Shown: positions 14,819 to 23,707, counted from the first letter of the stretch. The stretch is 64,000 bases of DNA from a virus (IMGVR_UViG_3300032235_000637:24490-88489), one strand, 5' to 3'. Notes: generated by a model from the letters alone, not told the origin. Made by a program: numbers and translations.

Positions 14819-16693
14819 TTACGCGAATGCATATGGAGAACTACCATAATCACCTCTACTTGTATTCAAAGATACTTGAGAGGATGGTTTACTTTTAGAA
14901 CCACCACCAGAATTGGGAATAATTATTGGACTCGCAGAGCCTCCACCACTACTACCAGCAAGAACTTTATATGTCTGCATACCAATATTTCTGATATCTG
15001 TCAGAATAGCAATTTGCTCTCTACCAATCAATACCAAATCATCTACGTGTTGTTTACGTTTATCATCAACAACTTCTACTTTCTTTTTATTGGGGTTTTC
15101 TTTCCAACCAGATTTTTCATACTCTTCAACAGAATTCCAACCCATTTTTTTGGCATTTTCCTCTACCTCTTTGTCACCACCTCCGAATAAACTGAAATTT
15201 TTAATTTTATCCAAAACACCATTCATGATATTTTTTAACGTGTCGAATAGGTTGGTGATGACACTCATAACTGAGGTTCCGATGTTTTTAAGATTTTCAA
15301 TAATACGGACCATAAAATCACTACCCAAAAATTCTTGCACCGATTTAAAAAGACCAGAAAACCACTCACCGACTACTTTCAATGTAGGAGTTATCTGTTC
15401 CCAAAGACCAGAAAACCAATTGGTTATTTTACTCCATAAACCACCTGTTTCGGCTCCACCACCTTCAATCATAGGTTCTGATTGTGATTGATCATCATCT
15501 AAAATTCCCAACCATTGTAGAGGTGTTTTCAAAAAAGAAGGCAATTTTTTCAATTTATTCTTAACCCATTCTTTAATTCTACCGAACCAAGAAGTGTTTG
15601 GTTTTAAATCTTTTTTCTCTTCTTTATCACCGAAGAAGCCCATCAGAGTTTCAATACCCATAATGATCGGTCCCATACCTGCAAATGATAGTATACCAAG
15701 TCCAAATTGTTTCAGACCTTCCATAATATTACCACCTTTGAAAGCATCGTAAGCCATACCCCAACGCTTGAAGCCACCAATCACTGGCAACCACAAAGCA
15801 TTGTCCCAAATCCAGTTGCCAATACTTTTTGCCATGTCTCCTAAAATGTCCAATTTAGCAGAATTTTTATCCTTTGCTCCTGCTGTCTTGGCATCCAACC
15901 AAGCATTCAAAATATCCAAACCTATGGTAAGAGGTATAGCAATAATCGAGCCACCTGGAATTAAATTTAATAATCCAGCCAAAGCACTGAGAACGTCGAT
16001 AACACCCCCCACTGTATCGCCATCCATGAAGCGAGAAATAGCAAAACCTATGGATATGATAGTGCCAATCAAGGGAATTTTTTTAAGTATTTTAGCTAAT
16101 GGTTTCAAAGCACCAACGATTCTACCCATGAATCCTTTACCCAACAATTTACCAGCGAATTTGAAAGGTGCTGTAACAAATTTAGAGAATGTTCCTAACA
16201 TTCCTTTAGCTGCTGTCATGAGCATCTTGATACCACCTGATATACCAATTTTAGATAGTATTTTCAAAGCACCTTTAAACGGACCGTCAGTTAAAAGACC
16301 CATTATCAAAGCACCCGCACCACCTAATAGCATCAAAATACCACCAAGCATTGACCCTTTCTTGGGCATTTCCAAATCGCTTTTACGACCACCAGTTTCT
16401 AATTTCTTAGCATTTGGTATGATTTTTTGAACAGATGTTTTAAGTGCTTTATCACCCTGAAATTTTCGCTGCATTTCAAAAAATGTCTTTGCGAAAATAG
16501 ATGCGACCTCTTTAGTCTTCTTCTGTTCTTCATTAGAAAGAGAGCTTTTGACTTTTTTATTTGGATTGGAATTTCCTGTTTGGAGAACATTCTTGTCAGA
16601 TATATTCTCCCCTTCAGGTACACCCCTTGTCTCATTGATCGTTTGTAACAGACCAAGTACTTCTTCTAATAAGGGAACGATATTAACACTCAC
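14819..16693 (-). CDS. Tail tape-measure-like protein (gp29-like)
   Basis: 624 aa, GTG start. Several long hydrophobic Gly/Ala/Ile segments between residues ~110 and 370 (MLGGILMLLGGAGALIMGLL, LAGLLNLIPGGSIIAIPLTI), amphipathic Trp-rich helices after that (LWSKITNWFSGLWEQITPTL) and a Ser/Gly-rich tail. This is the usual make-up of tape measure proteins, which set tail length and can enter the host membrane. T4 gp29 is 590 aa, a similar length. Position beside tube-cap and hub genes agrees. Confidence 0.65.
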   Translation of the reverse strand: MSVNIVPLLEEVLGLLQTINETRGVPEGENISDKNVLQTGNSNPNKKVKSSLSNEEQKKTKEVASIFAKTFFEMQRKFQGDKALKTSVQKIIPNAKKLETGGRKSDLEMPKKGSMLGGILMLLGGAGALIMGLLTDGPFKGALKILSKIGISGGIKMLMTAAKGMLGTFSKFVTAPFKFAGKLLGKGFMGRIVGALKPLAKILKKIPLIGTIISIGFAISRFMDGDTVGGVIDVLSALAGLLNLIPGGSIIAIPLTIGLDILNAWLDAKTAGAKDKNSAKLDILGDMAKSIGNWIWDNALWLPVIGGFKRWGMAYDAFKGGNIMEGLKQFGLGILSFAGMGPIIMGIETLMGFFGDKEEKKDLKPNTSWFGRIKEWVKNKLKKLPSFLKTPLQWLGILDDDQSQSEPMIEGGGAETGGLWSKITNWFSGLWEQITPTLKVVGEWFSGLFKSVQEFLGSDFMVRIIENLKNIGTSVMSVITNLFDTLKNIMNGVLDKIKNFSLFGGGDKEVEENAKKMGWNSVEEYEKSGWKENPNKKKVEVVDDKRKQHVDDLVLIGREQIAILTDIRNIGMQTYKVLAGSSGGGSASPIIIPNSGGGSKSKPSSQVSLNTSRGDYGSSPYAFA

Positions 16694-16696
16694 CTA

Positions 16697-16704
16697 ATTA
16701 TTTA
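16697..16704 (-). promoter_or_regulatory. Late-type TAAATAAT box before GTG start
   Basis: Minus strand GTTAAATAATTAGGTGAGTG; the GTG at 16693 starts the tape-measure gene three bases after the box. Confidence 0.6.
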
Positions 16705-16713
16705 ACTATATGA

Positions 16714-18240
16714 TTACCAATCACCGCAAGCCGCTGCTTTTGGGGAACCTGGTTTAGCAGAAGAACATTTATGTCTCGCACGGAAAGACTTCCTGCGTTT
16801 TGGGTTGTCTTTACCGACTCTTACACCAGCTTGACCCCAATGGATTCTTTTATAAGAACCATCTGGTTGTCTAGCGCATTTAGTCCATTTTTTACCTTTT
16901 CTATCACTAGATGCTTTTTTTGTCGGACCAGTGCATTTACTTTCAAGCAATGCGTTGACTTCTTGAAGATCGATCATGAAGTCATTAACATCCAAATTGA
17001 AAGAAGATGCGTATCTTACTGCCAATTCATCGAAGGATTCGGTGATGTTTTCTGCTTTTAATGATGAAATTATTTTAATAGCAGCATTAGCTTTACCTCT
17101 TATTGCTTGAAACGGTCCTTTTGCAAGGTTGATGAGCATATCTTTTTTATTTTTATCAATTTTTTGTTTTTTGAGATATGCGATCAAGTCGGGTCTAATT
17201 TCTTCCCATTCTCTCTCGTTTTTAATTTCACTCATACGAGTCATCATACCATCCCCCTTAGTAAGAGAATCTGCACGTTTTTTCTGTTTCATGTTCAGCG
17301 CAATGGCAGGTGATTTAAGAATAATATGGGAGAAGTAATTCACCAAAGAAAACAATGGTAAATTTTTATATAATTGTTCAATCGCAATGCTATAATTATC
17401 ACCTCTACTGGTGTTGAAGAAATTTTGTTTAGAATTTTCATATCTTTCTTGTTGTAATTTTAAAAACAATTTCAAAGGATTTGAATCATCAGAGGATAAC
17501 AACATTTCCAACAATTGCATTTGCACTTGAGAATTTTTTTCAACTTCTTTTTGAAGCATTTCATAATCTAATTCATGAAGAGGGATGATTCGAGATTGAG
17601 ATTCTTGACCATCGATCATAAGCGCATCTGATTGTTTTTTGTAAAGACGCTTCGCAGTATCTCTGATAACATAAAGCATTTGCTCCAAATAACTATCACT
17701 CAACTCCTCATTTTCCAATGCTACGTTTTCAATTTGTGAAAAGACATTATCCAATTCTCCTTGTTCTTCATCTTTTTGAGCTTTTAAGTCTTTCAATTCT
17801 TTCTCAAACTCAGCCACACTTGGATCTTGACGTTTTTTAGGATCATTCACAATCGTGATCAATCGGTTAATTCTACCCCAAAGATTATCAATTGTTTTTG
17901 GTTTGTATTTAATAACACTTTCTTGGTATGCTGAAATTTGTTTACGATTTTTCTTAAAACCGTTCATAATACCTCTCATTTGATCAGCAAATACTTCATC
18001 GTTTTTCAACAATTGAAACGCCTTTCCGAGTAATTTAATAATCGATACTTGATCGGACATCCCTTTATCAGCGGGATCTTTTTGTTCTGGTTTAAATATT
18101 TCTGGATTGTAATTACTTTTACCAATTGGAGATGAGGAGATACCAGACGGTCCTTCGGATTCCGATGCTCTGTAAAATCTTTCTCCTGGTTTAGTTCCCT
18201 TTGCTTCCAATGCCAATGTGTATAAATCTTCGAAATTCAT
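16714..18240 (-). CDS. Large late protein with Cys/Lys-rich C-terminal domain
   Basis: 508 aa from ATG 18240 (MNFEDLYTLALEAKG); the frame upstream of this runs through the promoter box. Residues 1-440 are helical and charged. The last ~75 residues (CTGPTKKASSDRKGKKWTKC, then QPDGSYKRIHWGQAGVRVG, KSFRARHKCSSAKPGSPKAA) form a basic Cys-containing domain also found in scattered phage proteins. Two plus-strand neighbours carry related Cys/Lys-rich segments. Probably virion-associated; molecular role unknown. Confidence 0.65.
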   Translation of the reverse strand: MNFEDLYTLALEAKGTKPGERFYRASESEGPSGISSSPIGKSNYNPEIFKPEQKDPADKGMSDQVSIIKLLGKAFQLLKNDEVFADQMRGIMNGFKKNRKQISAYQESVIKYKPKTIDNLWGRINRLITIVNDPKKRQDPSVAEFEKELKDLKAQKDEEQGELDNVFSQIENVALENEELSDSYLEQMLYVIRDTAKRLYKKQSDALMIDGQESQSRIIPLHELDYEMLQKEVEKNSQVQMQLLEMLLSSDDSNPLKLFLKLQQERYENSKQNFFNTSRGDNYSIAIEQLYKNLPLFSLVNYFSHIILKSPAIALNMKQKKRADSLTKGDGMMTRMSEIKNEREWEEIRPDLIAYLKKQKIDKNKKDMLINLAKGPFQAIRGKANAAIKIISSLKAENITESFDELAVRYASSFNLDVNDFMIDLQEVNALLESKCTGPTKKASSDRKGKKWTKCARQPDGSYKRIHWGQAGVRVGKDNPKRRKSFRARHKCSSAKPGSPKAAACGDW

Positions 18241-18243
18241 ATT

Positions 18244-18251
18244 ATTATTTA
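18244..18251 (-). promoter_or_regulatory. Late-type TAAATAAT box, leftward half of divergent pair
   Basis: Minus strand GATAAATAATAATATGAA before ATG 18240. Faces a plus-strand copy ten bases away. Confidence 0.65.
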
Positions 18252-18261
18252 TCAAAAAGAC

Positions 18262-18269
18262 TAAATAAT
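18262..18269 (+). promoter_or_regulatory. Late-type TAAATAAT box, rightward half of divergent pair
   Basis: Plus strand GACTAAATAATCTTATGGG before ATG 18273. Together with 18244-18251 it fills the whole 32-base gap between the divergent genes. Confidence 0.65.
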
Positions 18270-18272
18270 CTT

Positions 18273-19091
18273 ATGGGTAAAAAATTTGATGCAATCTACG
18301 AGTCCGTTATTTCTAGAGGTGAAGCTGGAGGTTATCTTCCAGGCGACTGTGTGAAATTTCGCACTGGTTATAAAAACACGGAAACCTACAAGCATATGCC
18401 ATCCACTCTTAAAAAAGAAGTTGATGAATTGGCTACTTGTGGATTGAATATTAAAGTTGTTCAAGTAGGTGATAAACAATCAGGATTTTCCGCTGGTAAT
18501 CAATTCAAACCAGCAGGTTGTGCTGTGTTGACTATCGCTGCTGATCACGGTGGTGGTAGAACTTATGGTAGAGTCACTGTAACTACTGATATGGTAGATG
18601 AAAGTGATGGCGTTCTAGTTCCTGATAAATTTAAGAAAAAAGATGTAGTCATTATTAAACCTATGGAATTAAAAGTCGATCCAAATCTCATTACCAATGT
18701 AACTGATAAAGGAAATGGTAAGAATACTCCAACAAATCTTAAATTGGCGGGGGAATCCAAATCTTGGGAATCCGTGAATGAATTGACCATGATCTATGAG
18801 GAAACATTGAGAGAAAAATTCGATTTCAAAAAAGCCGATAGAAATAAAAATGGTGAATTGGAAGATTGGGAAGAAAATATAGGTAAAAAAGTCTTTGGTG
18901 ATGACGAAGATGAGGATGAGGGTGAGGGAGACAAAGATAATGAGGATTGCGGCGAGGAACAAGATGAGCAGGATGCTTGCTATAAAAAAGTAAAATCCCG
19001 ATATGATGTGTGGCCTAGTGCATATGCTTCTGGCGCATTAGTTAAATGCAGAAAAGTAGGAGCAAAAAATTGGGGGAACAGTAAAAAGTAA
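18273..19091 (+). CDS. Late protein with DUF5872-like C-terminal domain
   Basis: 272 aa. N-terminal domain GGYLPGDCVKFRTGYKNTET with SH3-like features, a middle region (~170-200) with KADRNKNGELEDWEENIG reminiscent of an EF-hand-like Asp-rich loop, an acidic linker (DDEDEDEGEGDKDNED), and the C-terminal CYKKVKSRYDVWPSAYASGA motif followed by VKCRKVGAKNWG, a domain known from phage and giant-virus proteins as a domain of unknown function (DUF5872-like). Start chosen behind the late box. Confidence 0.65.
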   Translation: MGKKFDAIYESVISRGEAGGYLPGDCVKFRTGYKNTETYKHMPSTLKKEVDELATCGLNIKVVQVGDKQSGFSAGNQFKPAGCAVLTIAADHGGGRTYGRVTVTTDMVDESDGVLVPDKFKKKDVVIIKPMELKVDPNLITNVTDKGNGKNTPTNLKLAGESKSWESVNELTMIYEETLREKFDFKKADRNKNGELEDWEENIGKKVFGDDEDEDEGEGDKDNEDCGEEQDEQDACYKKVKSRYDVWPSAYASGALVKCRKVGAKNWGNSKK

Positions 19092-19351
19092 TGGAACGAA
19101 TGTCCCAAAGACAGTTACTGGAAAATTTACGTGATTGGTTCGCTCCTCATGTAGATAAAAAAGGTAAGAAATTTAAAGGTTGGATCAACTGTAAAACAGG
19201 CGGACCTTGTGGTAGAAAAGATACATCAAAAGGTTCTTACCCTGCATGTAGAGCTACGAAAGCCGATTGTAAAAAAATAAAAGGCAAGATGTATAAAAAG
19301 AAAAGCTCTGAAAGAGTTAATTGGGAAAAGAATAATAAAAAAGATAAATAA
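19091..19351 (+). CDS. Small basic Cys-rich protein, 86 aa
   Basis: Starts in the stop codon of the preceding gene (TAATGG). Contains GWINCKTGGPCGRKDTSKGS then YPACRATKADCKK: four regularly spaced Cys in a Lys-rich background, similar in style to the terminal domains of its two neighbours. Probably binds metal and nucleic acid or packs with the neighbours in the virion; inference only. Confidence 0.65.
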   Translation: MERMSQRQLLENLRDWFAPHVDKKGKKFKGWINCKTGGPCGRKDTSKGSYPACRATKADCKKIKGKMYKKKSSERVNWEKNNKKDK

Positions 19352-19355
19352 TAAT

Positions 19356-19832
19356 ATGGCTAGATATAATAATGAAGATCAACGTAATTTGGAAGAACTC
19401 TTGGAAGAAGGATTTTTAGACCGTTTTAAGGCTCGTGGCGCACAAGCACTCGGAGCGGTTAAAGGTGCTGGACAACAATTGAAAGGTAAAGCACAGCAAT
19501 TTGCAGGTTCTGCTCTTGGCAAAACTGCTGAATTGGGTGGCAAGGCACTAGGTGTCGATGCTTCTCAAGGTAGTATGGCTGCAAAAGGTAAAGAACTACA
19601 AACACAAGGTCAAGGTAATATCGCGGCGGGTGGTAATCAAGGCGACAATGCTAAATTGGATTCTTACTCCAAAACAGTTGATGTTAAAATTGATAAACTT
19701 GTCCAAGAAATCACTAACGATTTGTCCAAATTGGGTATTCAAATCCCATCTAATAAGACAGGTCTTATTACAGGAGCTTCAAAGGGTTTGAAAACACATC
19801 TATTGAACGTTTTACAAAATTTAAAACAGTAA
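19356..19832 (+). CDS. Late Gly/Ala-rich protein, 158 aa
   Basis: After an acidic start (NNEDQRNLEELLEEGFLDRF) come Gly/Ala/Lys repeats (GAVKGAGQQLKGKAQQFAGS) and a helical C-terminus. The pattern resembles internal or prohead-associated proteins of T4-like phages, but no family is certain. Follows the preceding gene after four bases; terminated at 19897-19935. Confidence 0.6.
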   Translation: MARYNNEDQRNLEELLEEGFLDRFKARGAQALGAVKGAGQQLKGKAQQFAGSALGKTAELGGKALGVDASQGSMAAKGKELQTQGQGNIAAGGNQGDNAKLDSYSKTVDVKIDKLVQEITNDLSKLGIQIPSNKTGLITGASKGLKTHLLNVLQNLKQ

Positions 19833-20738
19833 TTCTTCCAACTGTAAAAGACAAGCGATACAACATATCTCCCTGTCAGTAACAGAAATCATTTTAAACA
19901 AGCTATCCGCAATTATTAGGATAGCTTGTTTTTTTATAGTATCATCAATTTGTAGATCATAGAAATGATTCAACAAATCTTTCAAAAGAGCTTCGTGATC
20001 AGAATCAAAAAGCTCTTCGTTCTCAATGAGAAACTTTCTGGTTTCCAGTGTCTTACCCGACTTGAGATTATTATAAATTAATTCTAATGTCTCATTAGTA
20101 TCCTTCTTTGATTCAATAGTGAGGATACCAGACTTGGAGAACTTCTCCAACTCATTGATGCATTTCCTGATATCGGGAAAATGACTCTTAATTAGGTTCA
20201 CCAGATTCTTCTTCTGATCATCAGGAATCTCCACATTCTCTTTCCTAAGAATATCCACACAACGACGAGTGACATCTTTCAGGGATGTGTAGAGTGTGAG
20301 ACTCTGACAACGAGACTGTAGAGCAGGGATGATACGATGTTTGTAATTACCTGTGAGGATGAATCGTGTGGTGGATGAATAGGACTCCATGACATTACGC
20401 AGAATCCCCTGCGCCTGTTTGGAGATACCATCTGCTTCATCCAGAATTACAATTTTCAATCCACCATCGAAACTCATTGTCTGAGCAAAACCGATGACTT
20501 TCTCTCGAATTGTATCCACACCGTTTTCATCAGAGGCATTAATATACAAATAATCACAATCCAAAATATCTTTAGCGATGATTTTGGCAAGACTGGTCTT
20601 ACCGCTTCCAGCAACACCAGTCAGTAACAAATTCGGGATATCTCTACCAAAATTTTGGATTATTTGTCTTGTTTTACCATCAACCATCAGATCATCCAAA
20701 GTCTGTGGTCTATATCGTTCAACCCATAAATCGCTCAT
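19821..20738 (-). CDS. 44: Sliding clamp loader, gp44
   Basis: 305 aa AAA+ protein (T4 gp44: 319 aa). Starts WVERYRPQTLDDLM, typical of RFC small subunits; Walker A GVAGSGKTS at 41-49, Walker B ILDEAD at 98-103, sensor 1 TGN near 129-131 and the SRC motif at 142-144 that provides the arginine finger. Loads the gp45 clamp onto primed DNA. The gp62 partner is not seen here. Its last four codons overlap the convergent late gene, and a terminator serving that gene lies within its 3' coding region. Confidence 0.93.
   Translation of the reverse strand: MSDLWVERYRPQTLDDLMVDGKTRQIIQNFGRDIPNLLLTGVAGSGKTSLAKIIAKDILDCDYLYINASDENGVDTIREKVIGFAQTMSFDGGLKIVILDEADGISKQAQGILRNVMESYSSTTRFILTGNYKHRIIPALQSRCQSLTLYTSLKDVTRRCVDILRKENVEIPDDQKKNLVNLIKSHFPDIRKCINELEKFSKSGILTIESKKDTNETLELIYNNLKSGKTLETRKFLIENEELFDSDHEALLKDLLNHFYDLQIDDTIKKQAILIIADSLFKMISVTDREICCIACLLQLEELLF
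19897..19935 (+). terminator. Intrinsic terminator inside the opposing gp44 gene
   Basis: A perfect 12-base stem AACAAGCTATCC / GGATAGCTTGTT with a ten-base loop, then T7 (overlapping the stem end), 64 bases after the plus-strand stop at 19832. On the opposite strand the same bases code for gp44. No T-run follows on the minus strand, so it acts rightward. Confidence 0.85.
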
Positions 20739-21475
20739 ACATCAATACCAATAGCATGGTTTGATCGTTTGTCAATAGTTCTTACGAGATTTGCACAGTC
20801 CAATAGGGAATCGAAGTCACCAATGTCGAACCAAAAACCATCCAGTTTCTCAACATTGACACCTTCCTTCTCATTCATCAAGCGAATAAGGTCAACGATT
20901 TCCAGTTCTCCTCTTGCCGATGGTGCGACCTTTTTAGCCATTTCAACCACTTCATTGGAAAATACATAAAGACCGATTACAGCATCTTCTGAGATAAATT
21001 CTTTAGGTTTCTCCACAATTTGTTTGATCAAACCATTTTCATCAGTTTCCACCACACCATATGCCGATGGGTCTTTTACTTTGTAAGTGTAGATTGTATT
21101 TGATTGGGGATGAATCGGTGAGTTACCAATGATAATATTATCACCAAGGATCAAACAGATTTCATCTGCATCTTTAATAAATTCTTCACCAACAATAAAA
21201 GCATCGACAAGACCACGAGGTTTGTCCTGAATTGCATAAGTCAGATTCAGACCGAATTTACCACCATCTCCCAACAAAATCTTAAATTGTTTTTGTTGTT
21301 CCTCATCAGCATTGATAATAAGGATATCTTGATAACCCATCTCCTTCAGTGTTTGAAGGGGATAGGCGATCACTGGTTTTTTATAGATACCCAATAATTG
21401 TTTGGATGTCGTTTTTGTAATGGGGTATAAACGAGTTGCTTTCCCTCCCGAAAGCACAATTCCTTTTTTAGTCAT
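20735..21475 (-). CDS. rmlA: Glucose-1-phosphate thymidylyltransferase-like (RmlA)
   Basis: 246 aa nucleotidyltransferase. Residues 10-20 GGKATRLYPIT correspond to the NTP-binding loop (usual GGxGTRLxPxT; here Ala replaces the second Gly), followed by SKQLLGIYKKPVIAYPLQTL, near-identical in layout to RmlA. LGDNIIIG holds the metal Asp. Would make dTDP-glucose for RmlB. Shorter than bacterial RmlA (~290 aa), lacking the C-terminal allosteric part. ATGA overlap with gp44 and eight-base overlap with the rmlD-like gene. Confidence 0.88.
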   Translation of the reverse strand: MTKKGIVLSGGKATRLYPITKTTSKQLLGIYKKPVIAYPLQTLKEMGYQDILIINADEEQQKQFKILLGDGGKFGLNLTYAIQDKPRGLVDAFIVGEEFIKDADEICLILGDNIIIGNSPIHPQSNTIYTYKVKDPSAYGVVETDENGLIKQIVEKPKEFISEDAVIGLYVFSNEVVEMAKKVAPSARGELEIVDLIRLMNEKEGVNVEKLDGFWFDIGDFDSLLDCANLVRTIDKRSNHAIGIDV

Positions 21476-22403
21476 AAATTTTATACAGTTCGTCTTCAGA
21501 GATTTCTTGTTGTTTCTTTAATCTTTCCTTCTGATCAGCGATGATTTGTTCACAACATTCAATGATTGCTTGCTTCTCAGTTCTGATTGGAAAGATTTCT
21601 TGCAATTTGTTAGTATCCAACACACAGTTAGAACGATTCGCATATGCTTTCAATTGTGATCTATCTACCAATTTCCAATCAGAATTGTGCATACCGTATG
21701 ATTTTAGAATCTCACAAATCTCCTCTGTTTTCAGTGGTTCGGGATTGGTAACATTGTAAATCTCTTTACGAACCCAATAAGTATCATCATTCAAAGTGCT
21801 AATAAGGCATTGCACGAAATCACAAAGATCAGGAATGTATGTCTTGGAATTTACAAGATTCAATAAATCATTATATTTTTTAATTTTGGTGAAATAATTT
21901 CGATATGAATTATCTTGACCAAAAGGCATTCTAATTCTCAAAACAATACCTTTCAAATCTTTTGCAAGATTTTCGTAAGCATGTTTGGATCTACTGTAGA
22001 ATGAACTGTGATTTTGAAACAGTCCGAAATTAGGAGTATCTTTTTCCGACCACTCTTTGTCGTATCCATCATAAAGACAACCAGTAGAAACGTGGATGTA
22101 GTAGACTCCCAATGAGTCACATGATCTATTAATTTCCAAAGGAATAGTGGTGTTTAATTTCCAACATTCTTCTTTTTCCAATTCTGCTTGGTCTACGTTA
22201 GGTTTACCAGTAAATCCTGAACAATTTATTACCGTTCTAATATTATTATTGAGAATGAATTTCTTCAATACTGACATGTCATGGTAATCAAGATCGTTTC
22301 TCGATTTAATTTGGATGCTGAATTGATTGGATTGTAAATGGTTAAAAAGGTAATTACCAATGTAACCCTTTCCTAAAATTAAAATATTATTGTTCTGGCT
22401 CAT
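21468..22403 (-). CDS. NAD(P)-dependent sugar-nucleotide reductase (RmlD-like)
   Basis: 311 aa. N-terminal LGKGYIGNYLFNHL is a Rossmann GxxGxxG loop; NCSGFTGKPNVDQAE and VSTGCLYDGYDKEWSE match RmlD/epimerase cores, with YSRSK supplying the catalytic Tyr and Lys. Likely reduces a 4-keto sugar nucleotide such as the RmlB product. Without a visible RmlC the product could be 6-deoxy-D-talose/fucose-like or rhamnose if the host supplies RmlC. Co-transcribed with rmlA. Confidence 0.75.
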   Translation of the reverse strand: MSQNNNILILGKGYIGNYLFNHLQSNQFSIQIKSRNDLDYHDMSVLKKFILNNNIRTVINCSGFTGKPNVDQAELEKEECWKLNTTIPLEINRSCDSLGVYYIHVSTGCLYDGYDKEWSEKDTPNFGLFQNHSSFYSRSKHAYENLAKDLKGIVLRIRMPFGQDNSYRNYFTKIKKYNDLLNLVNSKTYIPDLCDFVQCLISTLNDDTYWVRKEIYNVTNPEPLKTEEICEILKSYGMHNSDWKLVDRSQLKAYANRSNCVLDTNKLQEIFPIRTEKQAIIECCEQIIADQKERLKKQQEISEDELYKIYD

Positions 22404-22611
22404 ATTCGTTCTCGATAAATTCTCTGATATTGATTAGACTACAAGTATCATTCTCTTGAATAAAGTCAAGGACACCTGCGCAGAAATCTTCAGCCATTAC
22501 TGAAATTTCCGTGTCTTCAATTGAATCAAGAAAATCTTGAAAATCGTTAATAGATTTAATAATTTTCTCTTCGTGAGTTTCCAATTTTTTAAGTATTGTG
22601 TTTTTCTTCAT
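22387..22611 (-). CDS. Small acidic protein, 74 aa
   Basis: Begins MKKNTILKKLETHEEKIIKS; helical and acidic. Overlaps the rmlD-like start by 17 bases and starts one base after the stop of the gp26-like gene. Not recognised. Confidence 0.55.
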   Translation of the reverse strand: MKKNTILKKLETHEEKIIKSINDFQDFLDSIEDTEISVMAEDFCAGVLDFIQENDTCSLINIREFIENEYEPEQ

Positions 22612-22612
22612 A

Positions 22613-23344
22613 TTAATTATCAAAAAATGTTATGTCAATGTCAAATGTTTTTTCTTCCCCATCGATAACCACTTTCGTTTGGCTTCTATCGATTTCTTTA
22701 ACTTTATCAATGAATTTAGCAATGTCTTGATTGATGGTCAGAGGCAAGTTCTCGATCACTGAAATTCTATCTTTGATAGACAATTCAGAGAAACTCAAAG
22801 ATTTTTCACCAAATTTCACACTCTTGACGAATTTAACAATTTCAAAAGTGAATAGATTAGTCAGATTCTTTCCGACATCTTTTTCTCCATCTTTTTTCAG
22901 AATATCAATTGCATAATTGATAACTTTATTTTCTTCAGATAATGTAGGGGTATCCAGTTCTACTGTCACTACACCCTCGACAGTATGTTGGAGAGGGATA
23001 TCAATTTTCTCCAAAATTTTGATGTCTCTGATATTAATCTCTCCATCTGATGTTTTAACAATATCACCTAAACTTTCCTTTCTTAATTTTAAGATAACAG
23101 GAATTTTATCGACAACCAACCAACCATTACTTCCAGTGTTTTCGACGATGATATCATTCAACATTTTTTGGAATTTCAAAACACCAACAGTTCCTTCTGT
23201 GAAGGTTGAAATGATATTTTTTTGTTGTTTGAATGATAAAGGAGCGCAATCAAACTTTTCACCAGTAGTGATACAATTCACTTTGAATTTTGTATTTTTT
23301 AAATCTTGGATACTGTCCAAGAAGTTCTTAACATTATTGTCCAT
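22613..23344 (-). CDS. 26: Baseplate hub protein, gp26-like
   Basis: 243 aa (T4 gp26: 208). APLSFKQQKNIISTFTEGTV, then LNDIIVEN, VDKIPVILKLRKESLGDIVK and the hydrophobic C-terminal helix-rich half follow the T4-type baseplate hub protein family, where a PL-f-eqk-ll stretch is followed by a D-l-illlR segment. Needed for hub assembly. Preceded by a TTGACA element and a TAAATAC box. Confidence 0.65.
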   Translation of the reverse strand: MDNNVKNFLDSIQDLKNTKFKVNCITTGEKFDCAPLSFKQQKNIISTFTEGTVGVLKFQKMLNDIIVENTGSNGWLVVDKIPVILKLRKESLGDIVKTSDGEINIRDIKILEKIDIPLQHTVEGVVTVELDTPTLSEENKVINYAIDILKKDGEKDVGKNLTNLFTFEIVKFVKSVKFGEKSLSFSELSIKDRISVIENLPLTINQDIAKFIDKVKEIDRSQTKVVIDGEEKTFDIDITFFDN

Positions 23345-23348
23345 GCCC

Positions 23349-23376
23349 GTATTTACTACTGAAGATCAAATGTCAA
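23349..23376 (-). promoter_or_regulatory. Composite TTGACA + TAAATA promoter
   Basis: Minus strand TTGACA (23376-23371), 15-base spacer, TAAATAC (23355-23349), then four bases to ATG 23344. Combines a sigma-70-like -35 with a late-type box. Confidence 0.45.
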
Positions 23377-23422
23377 TAAAAAATCTACAAAAAATACAAC
23401 CAAGACAACACCTTAGAATTTT

Positions 23423-23671
23423 TCATCGTTCTTCCACCTTCCAATCAGTCCTGAGAAGCGTGTAACCATCGGACATTTCAGGCAACACATCACCAATTAT
23501 CGCCATTCTCAGCTTATCATAATTCGCAACCACCCGATCATACTCACGCAATGACACAACTAAAGAAGCCGAACAAGACGCTTCTGGCAACACGCCGAAA
23601 GTGTCTGTTTGGGAATCGGAGTTTACATCGGCGTGTGCCAGAGCTTGACGTTGTGTAGAATTATCATTCAT
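23423..23671 (-). CDS. Hypothetical protein, 82 aa
   Basis: MNDNSTQRQALAHADVNSDS..., with a helical YDRVVANYDKLRMAI stretch. Codon use looks less AT-rich than its neighbours, hinting at separate origin. A TAAATATT-like box lies ~10 bases upstream. Function unknown. Confidence 0.5.
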   Translation of the reverse strand: MNDNSTQRQALAHADVNSDSQTDTFGVLPEASCSASLVVSLREYDRVVANYDKLRMAIIGDVLPEMSDGYTLLRTDWKVEER

Positions 23672-23707
23672 AAGATTAATATTTATTATATGCTAGAAAA
23701 ATATCAA

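Noticed and set aside
15768-16430. 220-codon open frame on the plus strand
   Set aside because: Lies wholly inside the tape-measure-like gene in the antisense frame; Pro/Ile-rich composition mirrors its hydrophobic Gly/Ala codons. No start signal.
18201-18272. Upstream start for the plus-strand late gene (MLPMPMC...)
   Set aside because: It overlaps the divergent gene and crosses both promoter boxes; ATG 18273 directly follows the late box.
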